Source: Clostridium muellerianum
Lineage (GTDB): Bacteria > Bacillota > Clostridia > Clostridiales > Clostridiaceae
Direction of reading: 5' to 3'
Assembly (NCBI RefSeq): GCF_012926525.1
Contig: NZ_JABBNI010000004.1
Span: 1-64,000 of the forward strand
DNA: 64,000 nucleotides
Part shown: positions 7,135-17,150 of the stretch, piece by piece
Layout: the number at the start of each line of letters is the position of its first letter
Position numbering within the stretch: the stretch's first letter is position 1
Notes under the pieces: model-generated
Told to the model about the DNA's origin: nothing
The model's input: the letters and a program-made list of their open reading frames with translations, nothing else
Databases searched by the model: none
Made by a program: the position numbers and the translations under genes

Positions 7135-8559
7135 TTAATCTGATAAAGGCAACTCCAAATCAAAAGTTATGACATTGTTTTTATAATGTGCTGTTAAATT
7201 TCCATTATGAAGCTGTACTATAGTTTTGCTAATAGCAAGTCCCAATCCAGAACTATTTTCATTTTCAGAACGAGCTTTATCTACCATATAAAATCTTTCA
7301 AATAAACTATTAATATTTTCTCCTTCTAAGCTATCACACTTATTGCTTATAGATATTAAAACTCTTTCGCTATTTTTTAAGAGCTTTAAATTCACATCAG
7401 AAGGCTTTACACTATATTTTATGGCATTTGTAAAGAGATTATCAAACAATCTAGCAAGCTTGTCCGGATCTCCATCAATTATAATTTCCTCATTAGCTAA
7501 GTTATCTTTAAATTTAAGATTATTATTTTCAAACAAATCTATATATTCATCTATAAGCTGCTTTACCAATTCATTTATGCTAAACTTACTAATATTCAAC
7601 TTTACACTTCCTGATGACAATTTTGTATACATAAAAAGATCATTAGTTAATCTTCTTAATCCTTCAGCTTTCTTAGATAATATGTCTATATATTTTAAAA
7701 GCTGTTCTTCATCTTTATAATTTCCTTCTTTTATAATTTCTATATATCCAATAATATTAGTTAAAGGAGTCCTTAAATCATGTGCTGCATTAGTTATTAA
7801 ATCTTGTTTAGATTTTTCTATTCTCCTTTCATTTTCTATCTTTTCTTCTAACTCTCCTGCCATACTATTGACATTAGCTGATATTAACTGAAGTTCATCC
7901 CTTCCCTTCTCCTTTATCCTATACTTCAGGTTTCCTCCAGCCATTTCATTTAAACCACTGCAAATTTTCTTTATATATTTTAATTTTGGTCTGGTAAGAA
8001 AACTTACCATAAATATAAAAATAATAATCATTAATAAAAATCCTATGTCTCCCCTGCTGCCGCGAATATTATCATGTGAATTCATTGGATTTGTATTTCC
8101 TTTTACAAGTACATTAAGTATTTCATTATTAACTTTTACTGCTGAAATTTTTGAATAGTCAACTCCCCCTTTATTTCCATCATATCTTATTTCATCCTGC
8201 AGCGTAATTTGTTTATCTATAAATGCCTGTAAATCTATAAACTTTTCACTGCTATTTGCTCCATGATATAAAACATTCCCCTTATTATTTATTATATATA
8301 TTTTAATATTATTTTTCTTATACTTTTCTTCATACTTTTCTATAACTTTATTTATTTCATCACTTTTATTTGTTACCTTTTCTAAGTCTTTAATAAATTT
8401 AACATTAGCATAACTAATGTCACGTGTGTAATTTTCAGAGTCTTGTATAAGTAAGTCCATTATAACGTTAGAGGCACACATTGATACAAATGCGCATACC
8501 AAAAACATAATTATCATTTTAGATCTTAGTCCAAATCTAACTTTCAATTTTATATCCAA
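7135..8559 (-). CDS. Sensor histidine kinase (two spans, HAMP, HisKA, HATPase)
   Basis: 474 residues. The first span is at ~14-36; an extracellular sensor of ~130 residues follows; the second span (IGFLLMIIIFIFMVSFLT) is at ~172-190; then HAMP (~195-245). HisKA has the phospho-acceptor in AAHDLRTPLTNIIGY (His ~259). The HATPase shows the N box (LFDNLFTNAIKYS) and a GLGLAIS G box. The gene overlaps the 3' end of the response regulator upstream. The annotated start TTG 8559 abuts GGGGAG; TTG a few codons in (LKVRFGL) is an alternative. It probably controls the ABC transporter genes at 9459-11585. Confidence 0.9.
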   Translation of the reverse strand: MDIKLKVRFGLRSKMIIMFLVCAFVSMCASNVIMDLLIQDSENYTRDISYANVKFIKDLEKVTNKSDEINKVIEKYEEKYKKNNIKIYIINNKGNVLYHGANSSEKFIDLQAFIDKQITLQDEIRYDGNKGGVDYSKISAVKVNNEILNVLVKGNTNPMNSHDNIRGSRGDIGFLLMIIIFIFMVSFLTRPKLKYIKKICSGLNEMAGGNLKYRIKEKGRDELQLISANVNSMAGELEEKIENERRIEKSKQDLITNAAHDLRTPLTNIIGYIEIIKEGNYKDEEQLLKYIDILSKKAEGLRRLTNDLFMYTKLSSGSVKLNISKFSINELVKQLIDEYIDLFENNNLKFKDNLANEEIIIDGDPDKLARLFDNLFTNAIKYSVKPSDVNLKLLKNSERVLISISNKCDSLEGENINSLFERFYMVDKARSENENSSGLGLAISKTIVQLHNGNLTAHYKNNVITFDLELPLSD

Positions 8560-9226
8560 CTCCCCATACAGTTTTTATATAATTATTCTCTTTTCCAATC
8601 TTTTCTCTTATTCTCCTTATATGAACTGTAACAGTCCTATCTGAAGCAACATACTCTTCTTCCCATACATTTTCATATATGGAGCCTATACTAAAAACCT
8701 TTCCTCTATTTTGAGCAAGCAGTACTAATATTTTAAATTCATAAGGTGTTAATTTGATCTGCTTGTCCTTTAAAAATACTTCATGAGTTGATATATTTAT
8801 AGAAAGTTCATCAACTTGTATTACTTCCTCTTGTACAGCCTTGAAATTATTATTTAATTGTCTATATCTTCTAATTTGAGATTTGATCCTTGCTAAAAGC
8901 TCTAATGGATTAAAAGGCTTACCCACATAATCATCTGCCCCAATAGTAAGCCCTAATATTTTATCAGCATCATCAATTTTAGCAGACAAAATTATTATAG
9001 GAACATTAAGCTTTTCCCTTATCTTCATACATGCCTTAATTCCATCCATTTTGGGCATCATAACATCTAATATAATTAAATCAACCTTAGTATTTTTCAA
9101 TATATCTAAAGCTGCTATACCATTAGCTGCTGTATGCACATTCATATCTTGATTAACCAAATATATATTAATCATATCTCTTATATCTTTATCATCATCT
9201 ACAACTAAAATAGTGCTTTTTTCCAC
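8537..9226 (-). CDS. OmpR/PhoB-family response regulator
   Basis: 229 residues. The receiver domain (~1-115) has acidic residues in VVDDDKDIR, phospho-Asp in LIILDVMMPKMDG, Thr/Ser in ILSAK and Lys in VGKPF. The winged-helix output domain (~130-229) has TPYEFKILVLLAQNRGKVFS and VTVHIRRIREKI. I prefer a GTG start at 9226, seven bases after GGGAGGG, over the ATG at 9232, which abuts that site. It overlaps the sensor kinase gene downstream and lies directly downstream of ABC exporter genes on the same strand. Such kinase-regulator-ABC sets in Firmicutes often respond to antimicrobial peptides. Confidence 0.92.
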   Translation of the reverse strand: MEKSTILVVDDDKDIRDMINIYLVNQDMNVHTAANGIAALDILKNTKVDLIILDVMMPKMDGIKACMKIREKLNVPIIILSAKIDDADKILGLTIGADDYVGKPFNPLELLARIKSQIRRYRQLNNNFKAVQEEVIQVDELSINISTHEVFLKDKQIKLTPYEFKILVLLAQNRGKVFSIGSIYENVWEEEYVASDRTVTVHIRRIREKIGKENNYIKTVWGVGYKIES

Positions 9227-9298
9227 ATACATCCCTCCCTATATCCATTAATTATATACTTAACTTTCGTATATATAAAACTTTAGCTTAATAAAATC

Positions 9299-9440
9299 AG
9301 AATGCGACGCAAAGCTTCGCAAGTTAATAATTAAGAATTAATAATTAATAGTGAAGGTTTACTTTTTGTAGTGCATTGAAAAAAAATCCACATTAAAAAT
9401 TAATTCTTCATCATTAATTTTTAAACTGTAAAAGTTGAAT
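9299..9440. repeat. Intergenic palindromic element with a GCGACGCAA end
   Basis: It starts AATGCGACGCAAAGCTTCGC, which resembles the termini of the elements at 36935-37500 and 44672-45250. It continues as an AT-rich imperfect inverted repeat (AATTAAGAATTAATAATTAAT against AAAAATTAATTCTTCATCATTAAT). It separates the response-regulator gene from the ABC permease gene. Confidence 0.5.
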
Positions 9441-9458
9441 TATCTTTGTATTACATAT

Positions 9459-10628
9459 TTATATTAATATATCTTTTTTATTAAAAACAATTTTACTTAT
9501 TATAATACTTGCTATAATCCAAATAATTAATATCAATGCTGCCTTATAAATATCCATATAACAAGCACCTGTCTTCATAATAAACTGTCTATCTATAATT
9601 TCAGATACATCCCCATAAGAGAAAAATATAGGAATAATAGCACTTCCTGCATTTCTTAGATTAGTAAATATTACAAATGTAATTTGTAATATTGTACATG
9701 TACCTACTGCAGCAGAATTACTTTTTAATATGGTTGAAATCATTAAACAAACACATACTGATGCAGCTATAAATATAATTTGAAACATTATTACTTCAAG
9801 TATAAATTTGTACTGAGGCATAATATATCCTGTATTTAAAATAGGACTTATATGTTTATCTATGCTGGGCAAAATAACATCGCTGTAATTAAATTTAGGA
9901 TATATAGGTACGGGTTCCTTATATCCTGAAAAGCCATATACAAATCCTAAAACTGTAAAAATTACAATTTCTATAATACTAATAACTAAAAAGCTAGAAA
10001 TTGCAGCTGCTAATCCTTTTGACAATATTATATTAAATTTGCTTACAGGTCTACTTAGTATTGATTTAATATAAGCTGGTGAAAATTCACTAGATACTAT
10101 ATCTGCTGTAAATATAGTTGATACTAAAAATATAACAAATATTCCAAACACATCTAAATAAACAGTAAACAATTCTCCTGATCCTGGCTTGATAGCTGAT
10201 GAAGGTCTAATATTGTTATCAAGTAAATATTGCTTACTTAATATATCTAACTTCATTTTTTCTTTTTCTAAACTTTGTATACTTGTATCATTAGACTTTA
10301 AACTTTGTTTATCTTTATAAATGTCTTCTTTTGCTTTTTGTTTCCAATAAGTATTAGGATTTTTTAAATCTTCATTGTAATAATCTATGTGTGACTGTGA
10401 ATCTTCTATTCTTTTTTGAAGATCTTTTTTTTCATTTGAAGAAGCTGATTTTTCTCGTTTTTGTAACTCCACAATATCCGATCGTATTTTTTTTATCTTC
10501 TTATCACCACTATCATTAATAATTAATATGAACATTCCTATAGTTACTATAAGTAATGCCATAATTGCTATTAAAAACTTTTTTCTATACCATACCTTTA
10601 TTATTTCATTTTTCACTAATCCAACCAT
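9459..10628 (-). CDS. ABC-2 type transporter permease
   Basis: 389 residues. An N-terminal span (~15-36) is followed by a ~115-residue charged, coiled-coil-like extracytoplasmic segment (KIRSDIVELQKREKSASSNE..). Then come about five spans: ~160-182, ~205-235, ~280-300, ~305-325 and ~365-385. This layout is typical of ABC-2 permeases that work with BcrA-type ATPases. It starts at ATG 10628 after AAAGGAGAA, 39 bases downstream of the ATPase gene. It is likely the membrane half of a peptide or antibiotic exporter governed by the neighbouring two-component system. The substrate cannot be read from the sequence. Confidence 0.85.
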   Translation of the reverse strand: MVGLVKNEIIKVWYRKKFLIAIMALLIVTIGMFILIINDSGDKKIKKIRSDIVELQKREKSASSNEKKDLQKRIEDSQSHIDYYNEDLKNPNTYWKQKAKEDIYKDKQSLKSNDTSIQSLEKEKMKLDILSKQYLLDNNIRPSSAIKPGSGELFTVYLDVFGIFVIFLVSTIFTADIVSSEFSPAYIKSILSRPVSKFNIILSKGLAAAISSFLVISIIEIVIFTVLGFVYGFSGYKEPVPIYPKFNYSDVILPSIDKHISPILNTGYIMPQYKFILEVIMFQIIFIAASVCVCLMISTILKSNSAAVGTCTILQITFVIFTNLRNAGSAIIPIFFSYGDVSEIIDRQFIMKTGACYMDIYKAALILIIWIIASIIISKIVFNKKDILI

Positions 10629-10667
10629 AATTTTTTTTCTCCTTTACTATTGATTCTGTAATTCTTC

Positions 10668-11585
10668 CTATGAATATATCTTACCTTCATTTACCACTTC
10701 CATATACATTTCTTCAACTGTTTCATATTTTTTATAAATTTGACTTATCTCTACACTTTCAGCACAAAGCTTACTAATTATCTTTGGTGTTGAATTTTCA
10801 TCTGTTAACATTACTAACTTTCCATCTTTATAAGAAATGTTATGAATACATTCCATAGTTTTAAGTACTTTTTCACATCTTTCTTTATCATTACTAACAA
10901 TGATAACTCTATCTTCTTTTTTATCATTATCACTATTTAGTGTGCGCATTAACTTTGTTTGTCCATCTTCCATAAATACAACTCTATGACATATAAGCTG
11001 AACTTCGCTTAAAATATGTGAGGATATCAATATAGATATCTTTCTTGCCCTTGCTAACTTTTTAAGTATATTTCTAAGTTCTATAATTCCTGTAGGATCT
11101 AATCCATTAGTAGGTTCATCTAATATTATAAGTTTAGGATTTGACATTATAGCTTGTGCTAATCCTAACCTTTGTTTCATGCCTAAGGAATAAGTTTTCA
11201 CCTTATCATTTATTCTTTTAGTAAGACCAACCATATTTACTGCTTCTTCTATGTCATTCTTCTTTATTCTTTTATCCATCCTAGCTATTTGTTTTAAGTT
11301 TTCCATACCACTTAAGTATGGATACATTTCTGGATTTTCCACAATAGCTGTTAAATTTTTAAGTGCTTCTACTCTATCTTTTTCAATATCTTTTCCCATT
11401 ATCAAAATACTGCCTTCATCAGCATTTAAAAATCCTACTATCATTTTTATAACAGTAGTCTTTCCAATACCATTAGGACCTAAAAGACCAAATATCTCAC
11501 CTTCTTCTATAAAAAAATCTACTCCTTTTATGATTTCTTTTTTTCCAAATTTCTTATGTAAATTTGACACTTCTAATACCTTCAT
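10668..11585 (-). CDS. ABC transporter ATP-binding protein (BcrA/CcmA type)
   Basis: About 305 residues. Walker A GLLGPNGIGKTT, the signature YSLGMKQRLGLAQAI, Walker B LIILDEPTNGLDP and the switch His in ILISSHILSEV are all intact. Note GIGKTT rather than the more common GAGKTT. The ~80-residue C-terminal extension is usual for drug- or bacteriocin-immunity ATPases. A ribosome binding site GGAGG lies at 11594-11598; it best fits ATG 11585 (8-base spacing), or 11588. It powers the permease encoded directly downstream. Confidence 0.92.
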   Translation of the reverse strand: MKVLEVSNLHKKFGKKEIIKGVDFFIEEGEIFGLLGPNGIGKTTVIKMIVGFLNADEGSILIMGKDIEKDRVEALKNLTAIVENPEMYPYLSGMENLKQIARMDKRIKKNDIEEAVNMVGLTKRINDKVKTYSLGMKQRLGLAQAIMSNPKLIILDEPTNGLDPTGIIELRNILKKLARARKISILISSHILSEVQLICHRVVFMEDGQTKLMRTLNSDNDKKEDRVIIVSNDKERCEKVLKTMECIHNISYKDGKLVMLTDENSTPKIISKLCAESVEISQIYKKYETVEEMYMEVVNEGKIYS

Positions 11586-11617
11586 CATTACATCCTCCAT
11601 CACTAACTATTTAAGAC

Positions 11618-11708
11618 ATATGAAAGAAAATAATAAATCAAGGATGAAACGTATATTTTGTACTAAACGCAATATATACATCATATTGATCAATTGATTT
11701 TTTCATAT
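11618..11708. repeat. Imperfect palindrome (ATGAAAGAAAATAA family), copy D
   Basis: The left arm ATATGAAAGAAAATAATAAA.. pairs imperfectly with the right arm ending TTTTTTCATAT. The same end motif (ATGAAAGAAAATAA, then TATTTTGT about 30 bases in) begins the palindrome at 42673-42796. It lies just upstream of the ABC ATPase gene. The remainder of 11709-11950 shows no gene. Confidence 0.45.
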
Positions 11709-11952
11709 ATCTAATGATTACTGCTTCTTTTCCAATACTTTATCTAACCTTTTACCACGTTTCTTATTATAGTAAAAAAATATTACAAACTAGACAGTAA
11801 TACTGCTAAGTTTTTATTACAAATTATTAAGATTTTATTAAGGCAATTATAGACGAAATATATGTAAAAATAATCGCAAAAACTTATAGACAATTGAGAA
11901 AACAAGTGTTAATCATGTTTAATAGAAGTACATGCACAAGATATGAAAGAAT

Positions 11953-12003
11953 AAAAAATACGTTACTTAAGAAAATATACCATTCCTAAATAACGTATTT
12001 TTT
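11953..12003 (-). terminator. Bidirectional-type terminator after the alcohol dehydrogenase gene
   Basis: AAAAAATACGTTA (11953-11965) and TAACGTATTTTTT (11991-12003) form a 13-bp perfect stem with A and T tracts on either side, ~70 bases past the stop of the dehydrogenase gene. Confidence 0.75.
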
Positions 12004-12075
12004 AATAATCTTAGCTTAATTAACATACCACCTGCCTAATATTACGACAGTTGTTTCAACTTAAATATTTTATAA

Positions 12076-13239
12076 TTATAATGCAGCTTTAAATATGTTT
12101 AATACATCTTTTTCATCTAAAGCTTTAATTGCACCAATTTTACCTTCGCTTACAGCTTTTTTTGCCATTTCTTCTAATCTATCCTCTCCTATACCAACTT
12201 CTCTTAAAGTGATAGGTAATCCTAAAGAAACAAAATATTCCTTAGTTTTTTCAATAGCTTCATTTGCTATGGTCAGCTTATCTTCATTTTTATCAATTCC
12301 CCAAACATTTACTCCATATTCAACAAAGTTATCTACTGTATTTTCATCTAAAACATACTTCATCCAATAAGGCGTTAAAATGGCAAGCCCTACCCCATGA
12401 GTAATATCATATAATGCGCTTAATTCGTGTTCCATAGGATGTACCGCCCATTTACGAGGTTTACCATATGATATTAATCCATTTATAGCTAAGCTGGAAG
12501 CCCACATTAAATTTGCTCTTGCTTCATAGTTTTCAGGCTCATTAACTGCTTTTATTCCATATTCTATACAAGTTTTGAGAATAGCTTCTGATATTCTATT
12601 TTGCAAATATGTTTCTTTTGTATTAGTAAAATAAGATTCAAAAGTATGGCTCATTATATCCGCTGTACCTGCTGCTGTTTGACTTTTAGGAACTGAGAAA
12701 GTATACTCAGGATCTAAAATCGAAAACTTAGGTGCCATATTAGGATGAGCTGTACCTATTTTTTGATTAGTCTCTGTATTTGAAATTACAGCAAATTTAT
12801 CCATTTCTGAACCAGTTGCAGCTAATGTTAATACAGCTCCAATTGGAAGAACTTTTTCTATATTTCTAGGATTAACCACCACATCCCATGGCTTTCCTTC
12901 ATAATAATAACCTGCCGCTATTACCTTGGCACAATCAATTGAGCTTCCACCACCTACTGCAAGTACAAAATCTATGTTTTTATGTCTGCATAATTTTATA
13001 CCTTTTTCTACTGTTGTTATTCTTGGATTTGGTTCTACACCTGAAAGTTCCCAAAAATCAATATCTCTATCTTTTAAAATACTAACTATTTTATCATATA
13101 TACCATTTCTTTTTATACTTCCCCCACCATAAACAATCAAAACCTTTGATCCATATTTTTTTATACTACGGCCAAGTTCTTCTATTTGACCTTTACCAAA
13201 AAACACCTTTGTTGGAATTGAATAGTTGAAGTTTTTCAT
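12076..13239 (-). CDS. Iron-containing alcohol dehydrogenase, NADH-dependent butanol dehydrogenase type
   Basis: 387 residues of the group III (iron-activated) alcohol dehydrogenase family, closest in pattern to clostridial BdhA/BdhB and E. coli YqhD. It reduces aldehydes such as butyraldehyde to alcohols with NAD(P)H. The cofactor loop VYGGGSIKRNGIYDK is at ~36-50, with VLAVGGGSSIDCAKVIA at ~92-108. Metal ligands sit in GTADIMSHTFESYF (Asp/His) and the HPMEHELSALYDITHG histidines. It starts at ATG 13239 after AAAGAGGT. It is a single-gene unit with its own terminator. It likely acts in the cytoplasm to regenerate NAD+ in fermentation. Confidence 0.88.
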   Translation of the reverse strand: MKNFNYSIPTKVFFGKGQIEELGRSIKKYGSKVLIVYGGGSIKRNGIYDKIVSILKDRDIDFWELSGVEPNPRITTVEKGIKLCRHKNIDFVLAVGGGSSIDCAKVIAAGYYYEGKPWDVVVNPRNIEKVLPIGAVLTLAATGSEMDKFAVISNTETNQKIGTAHPNMAPKFSILDPEYTFSVPKSQTAAGTADIMSHTFESYFTNTKETYLQNRISEAILKTCIEYGIKAVNEPENYEARANLMWASSLAINGLISYGKPRKWAVHPMEHELSALYDITHGVGLAILTPYWMKYVLDENTVDNFVEYGVNVWGIDKNEDKLTIANEAIEKTKEYFVSLGLPITLREVGIGEDRLEEMAKKAVSEGKIGAIKALDEKDVLNIFKAAL

Positions 13240-13403
13240 AACTTAATACCTCTTTCCATTTAATCTATATTCTTAATTTATTTACTATTAATTAAACTTT
13301 TTTAGGTACTTAACTAATTTAATAAATAGTCTTTCCCTTAAATAAAACAATATCATTCTTCTTTATTTTCTGCTATATTCTACTTTATATTGATCTTACT
13401 GGG

Positions 13404-13763
13404 TTATGGATTTTCATATATGTTACCTACAATTACTACATTTTCATTTAACATTTGAATATATAAGTATTCATTTTCAACATAAAAACCATATATTTCA
13501 GTTGAATCACTAAGTTCTCCACATTCTCCTATATATTTTGAAAAACCGTATTTTCCAAATTTAACTGGCAGCTTTAAAGAAACTTTTTCATTATTTATAG
13601 CAATTATATCCCCTTCATAAATCTCTCTACCACACTTATCTTTAAGTCCTGTATACTGAAGTATGTTAATATTTTCATTTATATTTTGATTAACCACATC
13701 ATTTATAAAAAAAGGTTTACTAATTACTAAACCATTCCAAAACTTAAATTTAAATTCTCTCAT
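13404..13763 (-). CDS. YopX-family phage-type protein
   Basis: 119 residues matching the YopX pattern: the central LQYTGLKDKCGREIYEGDIIAI (~37-58), a beta-rich middle, and the C-terminal VIVGNIYENP. Members are common in phages of Firmicutes, and their role is not established. It starts at ATG 13763 after GGTGGGAG. No other phage gene lies next to it, so it may be a domesticated or stranded prophage gene between two metabolic genes. Confidence 0.8.
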   Translation of the reverse strand: MREFKFKFWNGLVISKPFFINDVVNQNINENINILQYTGLKDKCGREIYEGDIIAINNEKVSLKLPVKFGKYGFSKYIGECGELSDSTEIYGFYVENEYLYIQMLNENVVIVGNIYENP

Positions 13764-13837
13764 GCTCCCACCACCTATCTTTACTTCTTTATCTAACGAT
13801 ATTATAGCATTTATTTTTTCTTTGTTAAATGAAAATA

Positions 13838-13861
13838 ACCACTAGTTATTAAACTAATGGT
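13838..13861 (+). other. Small hairpin in the intergenic region before the sigma-54 activator
   Basis: ACCACTAGTT-ATTA-AACTAATGGT has a 10-bp stem with one mismatch and is followed on the plus strand by CTTTTCT. No plus-strand gene precedes it. The rest of 13764-14135 is AT-rich with no other feature that I can support. Confidence 0.35.
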
Positions 13862-14135
13862 CTTTTCTAACGCTGTACATATAATAAAGGGGGACTTTAT
13901 TATTTTCACTTTATCTAAGCTTTAGTAACTTAGTACAATTCTTATTATAAATGCCAATTGTTACAATACTGTGTCATAGTAGTTAAACAATTATTTATAA
14001 TTTAAAAACATTTTGTAAACAAAATCTAATAATTAGTTTTTACTTGAATTAATTACTATTTTAAATATAAAATTATATAGTAAGACTTCTATTTATATCT
14101 ACTTCACTATTACATTAAAAAGGACAGTGATATTT

Positions 14136-15707
14136 ATGAAAACTTATTTAAGACTTGAGATAACATCCCAGGATAGAATAGGTATGGTTTTAGATATTTT
14201 GAAAAAACTCTATGAGAATAATATAAGCATTCATTCTCTTGAAGTTTTTCCAAACAAAGTATCTATAAAAGTTGAAAACTTACAAAAGAATGAAAATAAA
14301 TTAAATATCATTAATAATCTACTTACTATAAAAGGTGTTTTAAAAGTTAATGAAGTTGATTTACTTTCTTATGAAAAAAATGAAAGAAGACTTCGTGCTA
14401 TTATAGATGCTGTACAAGATGGCATCTTAGCCATAAATTATAATGAAGAAGTAGAACTCTTTAACAATTACTGTGAAAAAATATTTCATTTAAAAAAGGA
14501 AAATATAGTTGGAAAAAACATAAAAGAACTTTTAGGCTTTGATGGTCCCATTATAAATCTTTTAAAAACGGGTAAAAATTATGATAATATTGAAGTACTT
14601 ACTAAGAACGACAAAAATAATTTTCACTATATTACTTCAGGACGTTCTGTAAAAGATGATAAAGGACAAACTATAGCTGCTGTTGCATCTCTTAAGGATA
14701 TTAACGAAGCTATAGAGATGTCAAACGTAATTGCTTCAAAAGAAGATTTCGTGTTTAAAGATATTATAGGAAACAGTTCTTCCATTATAAAAACGAAAAA
14801 AATATGCTCATCTGTAGCAAAAAGTAATTCGACCATACTTCTTCGTGGTGAAAGTGGTACAGGCAAAGAATTATTTGCAAAAGCCATACATAGGTTAAGT
14901 TCAAGATCAGATAAAAATTTTCTAGCTTTAAATTGTGCTGCTCTGCCCGATAATCTTATAGAAAGTGAACTTTTTGGATATGCAAAAGGGAGCTTTACTG
15001 GTGCAATAGCAAATGGAAAAGAGGGTTTATTTAAAGCAGCACACAACGGCACTTTATTTTTGGATGAAATAGGTGAATTATCTCTTCCTCTTCAAGCAAA
15101 GCTTTTAAGAGTTTTGCAAGAGGGTACTATAAGGAAAATAGGAAGTACTGTAGAAGAAAAAATAGATGTAAGAATAATTGCAGCAACTAATAGAAATTTA
15201 GAAAATATGATAGGGAAATGTCTCTTTAGAGAAGATTTATATTATAGGCTAAATGTAATACCTATATATATTCCTAGTCTTAGAGATAGAATTGAAGACA
15301 TTCCCATGCTAGTTAACTTTTTTATAAAGAAACTAAATAAACAAATGGGCAAAAACATAAAAGGAGCAGAAATAGAATTCATAGAAAGTCTAGTAAAATT
15401 CCACTGGCCAGGTAATATACGTGAATTAAAAAACGTTGTAGAAAGATCTATGAATCTATGTCATGGAAACCTTCTCAAAGAAGAAAATTTAATTATGGAT
15501 TTTGAAAAAATTCCAATCTGTAAAATTGATTCACAAAATTATAATTTTGACTTCAAGTTAAAAGAAATAGTAGAAGCTGCTGAAAAAAAGGCAATTACTT
15601 CTGCCATGGAAAATTATAAGAGCTGCAGAAAAGCTGCTAAAGCTCTTGGAGTATCTCATACTACTATAATAAATAAATTAAACAAATATGGACTAAATTT
15701 CCACTAA
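14136..15707 (+). CDS. Sigma-54-dependent transcriptional activator (ACT-PAS-AAA+-HTH)
   Basis: 523 residues from ATG 14136 (AAAAAGGA upstream). Residues ~1-75 form an ACT-type ligand domain ([21 protein letters not shown]), as in TyrR-like activators; ~85-180 form a PAS domain ([24 protein letters not shown]). The AAA+ domain (~205-430) has Walker A GESGTGKE, Walker [11 protein letters not shown] and the sigma-54 contact loop written GSFTGA instead of the usual GAFTGA. A Fis-type HTH ([19 protein letters not shown]) ends the protein. It lies directly upstream of a methionine gamma-lyase gene with a -24/-12 promoter, so it probably activates that gene, with an amino acid as a plausible ligand. 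Confidence 0.93.
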   Translation: MKTYLRLEITSQDRIGMVLDILKKLYENNISIHSLEVFPNKVSIKVENLQKNENKLNIINNLLTIKGVLKVNEVDLLSYEKNERRLRAIIDAVQDGILAINYNEEVELFNNYCEKIFHLKKENIVGKNIKELLGFDGPIINLLKTGKNYDNIEVLTKNDKNNFHYITSGRSVKDDKGQTIAAVASLKDINEAIEMSNVIASKEDFVFKDIIGNSSSIIKTKKICSSVAKSNSTILLRGESGTGKELFAKAIHRLSSRSDKNFLALNCAALPDNLIESELFGYAKGSFTGAIANGKEGLFKAAHNGTLFLDEIGELSLPLQAKLLRVLQEGTIRKIGSTVEEKIDVRIIAATNRNLENMIGKCLFREDLYYRLNVIPIYIPSLRDRIEDIPMLVNFFIKKLNKQMGKNIKGAEIEFIESLVKFHWPGNIRELKNVVERSMNLCHGNLLKEENLIMDFEKIPICKIDSQNYNFDFKLKEIVEAAEKKAITSAMENYKSCRKAAKALGVSHTTIINKLNKYGLNFH

Positions 15708-15734
15708 TGTATGATAAATTTTTATATAAATTGT

Positions 15735-15782
15735 AAAAGTGTAAAGATTTATTTACATATGTAAATAAATCTTTACACTTTT
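15735..15782 (+). terminator. 48-bp perfect palindrome, terminator of the activator gene
   Basis: Two 24-base arms, AAAAGTGTAAAG.. and ..CTTTACACTTTT, are exact inverse complements and are followed by TTTT. It lies 28 bases after the activator stop and 57 bases before a sigma-54 promoter. Since it contains symmetric TTTACA/TGTAAA halves, it could double as the activator's enhancer site. Confidence 0.7.
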
Positions 15783-15838
15783 TTAGAAAAACGGTTTAAA
15801 ATATTTACACTTACCCAATAAACTCTCCATTTCATAAT

Positions 15839-15854
15839 TGGTAAGAAATTTGCT
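15839..15854 (+). promoter_or_regulatory. Sigma-54 (-24/-12) promoter of the methionine gamma-lyase gene
   Basis: TGGTAA-GAAAT-TTGCT matches the sigma-54 consensus TGGCAC-N5-TTGCW, with the invariant GG and GC ten bases apart. It lies 45 bases upstream of the start codon at 15899 and directly downstream of a sigma-54 activator gene. Confidence 0.8.
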
Positions 15855-15898
15855 TTATAGTTAATTATAACTATAAATATTTGGGGAGGAGAATTTTT

Positions 15899-17101
15899 AT
15901 GGAAAATATAAAAAAAATGGGATTTAATACTTTAGCAATACATGGAGGTCATGTTGGAGATACTCAATATGGTTCCTTAGCTACTCCAATATATCAAACA
16001 TCAACTTTTATATTTGATTCAGCTGAGCAAGGTGGAAAAAGATTTGCTGGTGATGAAGGTGGCTACATATATTCCAGACTTGGAAATCCAACCTGTACAG
16101 AAGTTGAAGATAAACTAGCCTTATTAGAAGGCGGGGAAGCTGCTGTATCTACTGCATCTGGCATGGGTGCAATTTCTGCTGCACTTTGGACTGCACTAAA
16201 AGCTGGTGATCATGTAGTTGCATCAGATACTTTATATGGATGTACTTTTGCTCTTTTAAATCATGGTCTTACAAGATTTGGTGTTGATGTAACATTTGTT
16301 GATGCAACAAATGTTGAAAATATAAAAAATGCTTTAAAGCCAAATACAAAAGTTGTTTATCTTGAAACTCCAGCAAATCCAACTTTAAAAATTAATGATA
16401 TAAAGAAAATATCTAACATAGCTCATGAAAATAACAAAGACTGTCTTGTATTTGTAGATAACACATTCTGTACTCCTTATATTCAGAGACCTCTAGAATT
16501 AGGAGCTGACGTAGTTGTTCATTCTGCAACGAAATACTTAAATGGACACGGAGATGTTATAGCCGGCTTCGCAGTTGGTAAAAGAGATTTTATAGATCAG
16601 GTTAAGCTTTTTGGATTAAAAGATATGACTGGTGCAGTGCTTAGTCCTTTTAACGCATACCTTATTATAAGGGGTATGAAAACTTTACCTATAAGAATGG
16701 AAAGACATTGTGAAAATGCTATGAAAGTTGCTAACTTTTTAGAATCACATCCTGCTGTTTCTAAAGTATACTATCCTGGACTTGAAAGTTTCGAATATTA
16801 TGATCTTGCTAAAGCTCAAATGAAACTTCCAGGTGCCATGATTTCTTTCGAACTAAACGGTGGAGTAGAAGAAGGCGCACTAGTTATGAATAATTTAAAA
16901 TTAGCAGCTCTTGCAGTAAGTTTAGGTGATGCTGAAACTCTTATTGAGCATCCTGCTTCTATGACTCATTCACCATATTCAGCAGAAGAAAGACATGCTG
17001 CTGGTATAAGTGATGGTCTTGTTAGGTTATCTGTTGGTCTAGAAGATGTAGAAGATATAATAAATGACTTAAAACAAGCTCTTGATATGATAGTTAAATA
17101 A
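15899..17101 (+). CDS. megL: Methionine gamma-lyase (PLP enzyme)
   Basis: 400 residues of the Cys/Met-metabolism PLP family. It splits L-methionine into methanethiol, 2-oxobutyrate and ammonia. The PLP lysine is in [15 protein letters not shown] and the phosphate-binding motif is ASGMGAISA. The cysteine in [14 protein letters not shown] is characteristic of methionine gamma-lyases rather than cystathionine gamma-synthases or lyases. The start is ATG 15899 after GGGGAGGAG; a longer frame would start within that site. It is preceded by a sigma-54 promoter and the activator gene at 14136, so it is likely induced by an amino acid. O-acetylhomoserine-type enzymes are an alternative but less likely. 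Confidence 0.88.
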   Translation: MENIKKMGFNTLAIHGGHVGDTQYGSLATPIYQTSTFIFDSAEQGGKRFAGDEGGYIYSRLGNPTCTEVEDKLALLEGGEAAVSTASGMGAISAALWTALKAGDHVVASDTLYGCTFALLNHGLTRFGVDVTFVDATNVENIKNALKPNTKVVYLETPANPTLKINDIKKISNIAHENNKDCLVFVDNTFCTPYIQRPLELGADVVVHSATKYLNGHGDVIAGFAVGKRDFIDQVKLFGLKDMTGAVLSPFNAYLIIRGMKTLPIRMERHCENAMKVANFLESHPAVSKVYYPGLESFEYYDLAKAQMKLPGAMISFELNGGVEEGALVMNNLKLAALAVSLGDAETLIEHPASMTHSPYSAEERHAAGISDGLVRLSVGLEDVEDIINDLKQALDMIVK

Positions 17102-17150
17102 ATTTCAAAATAACCATTTAAAAATTTAAACTATGGATTTTTAATATTAT

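Noticed and set aside
14627-15052. 141-codon open frame antisense to the sigma-54 activator
   Set aside because: It is a shadow of the AAA+ coding region without translation signals.
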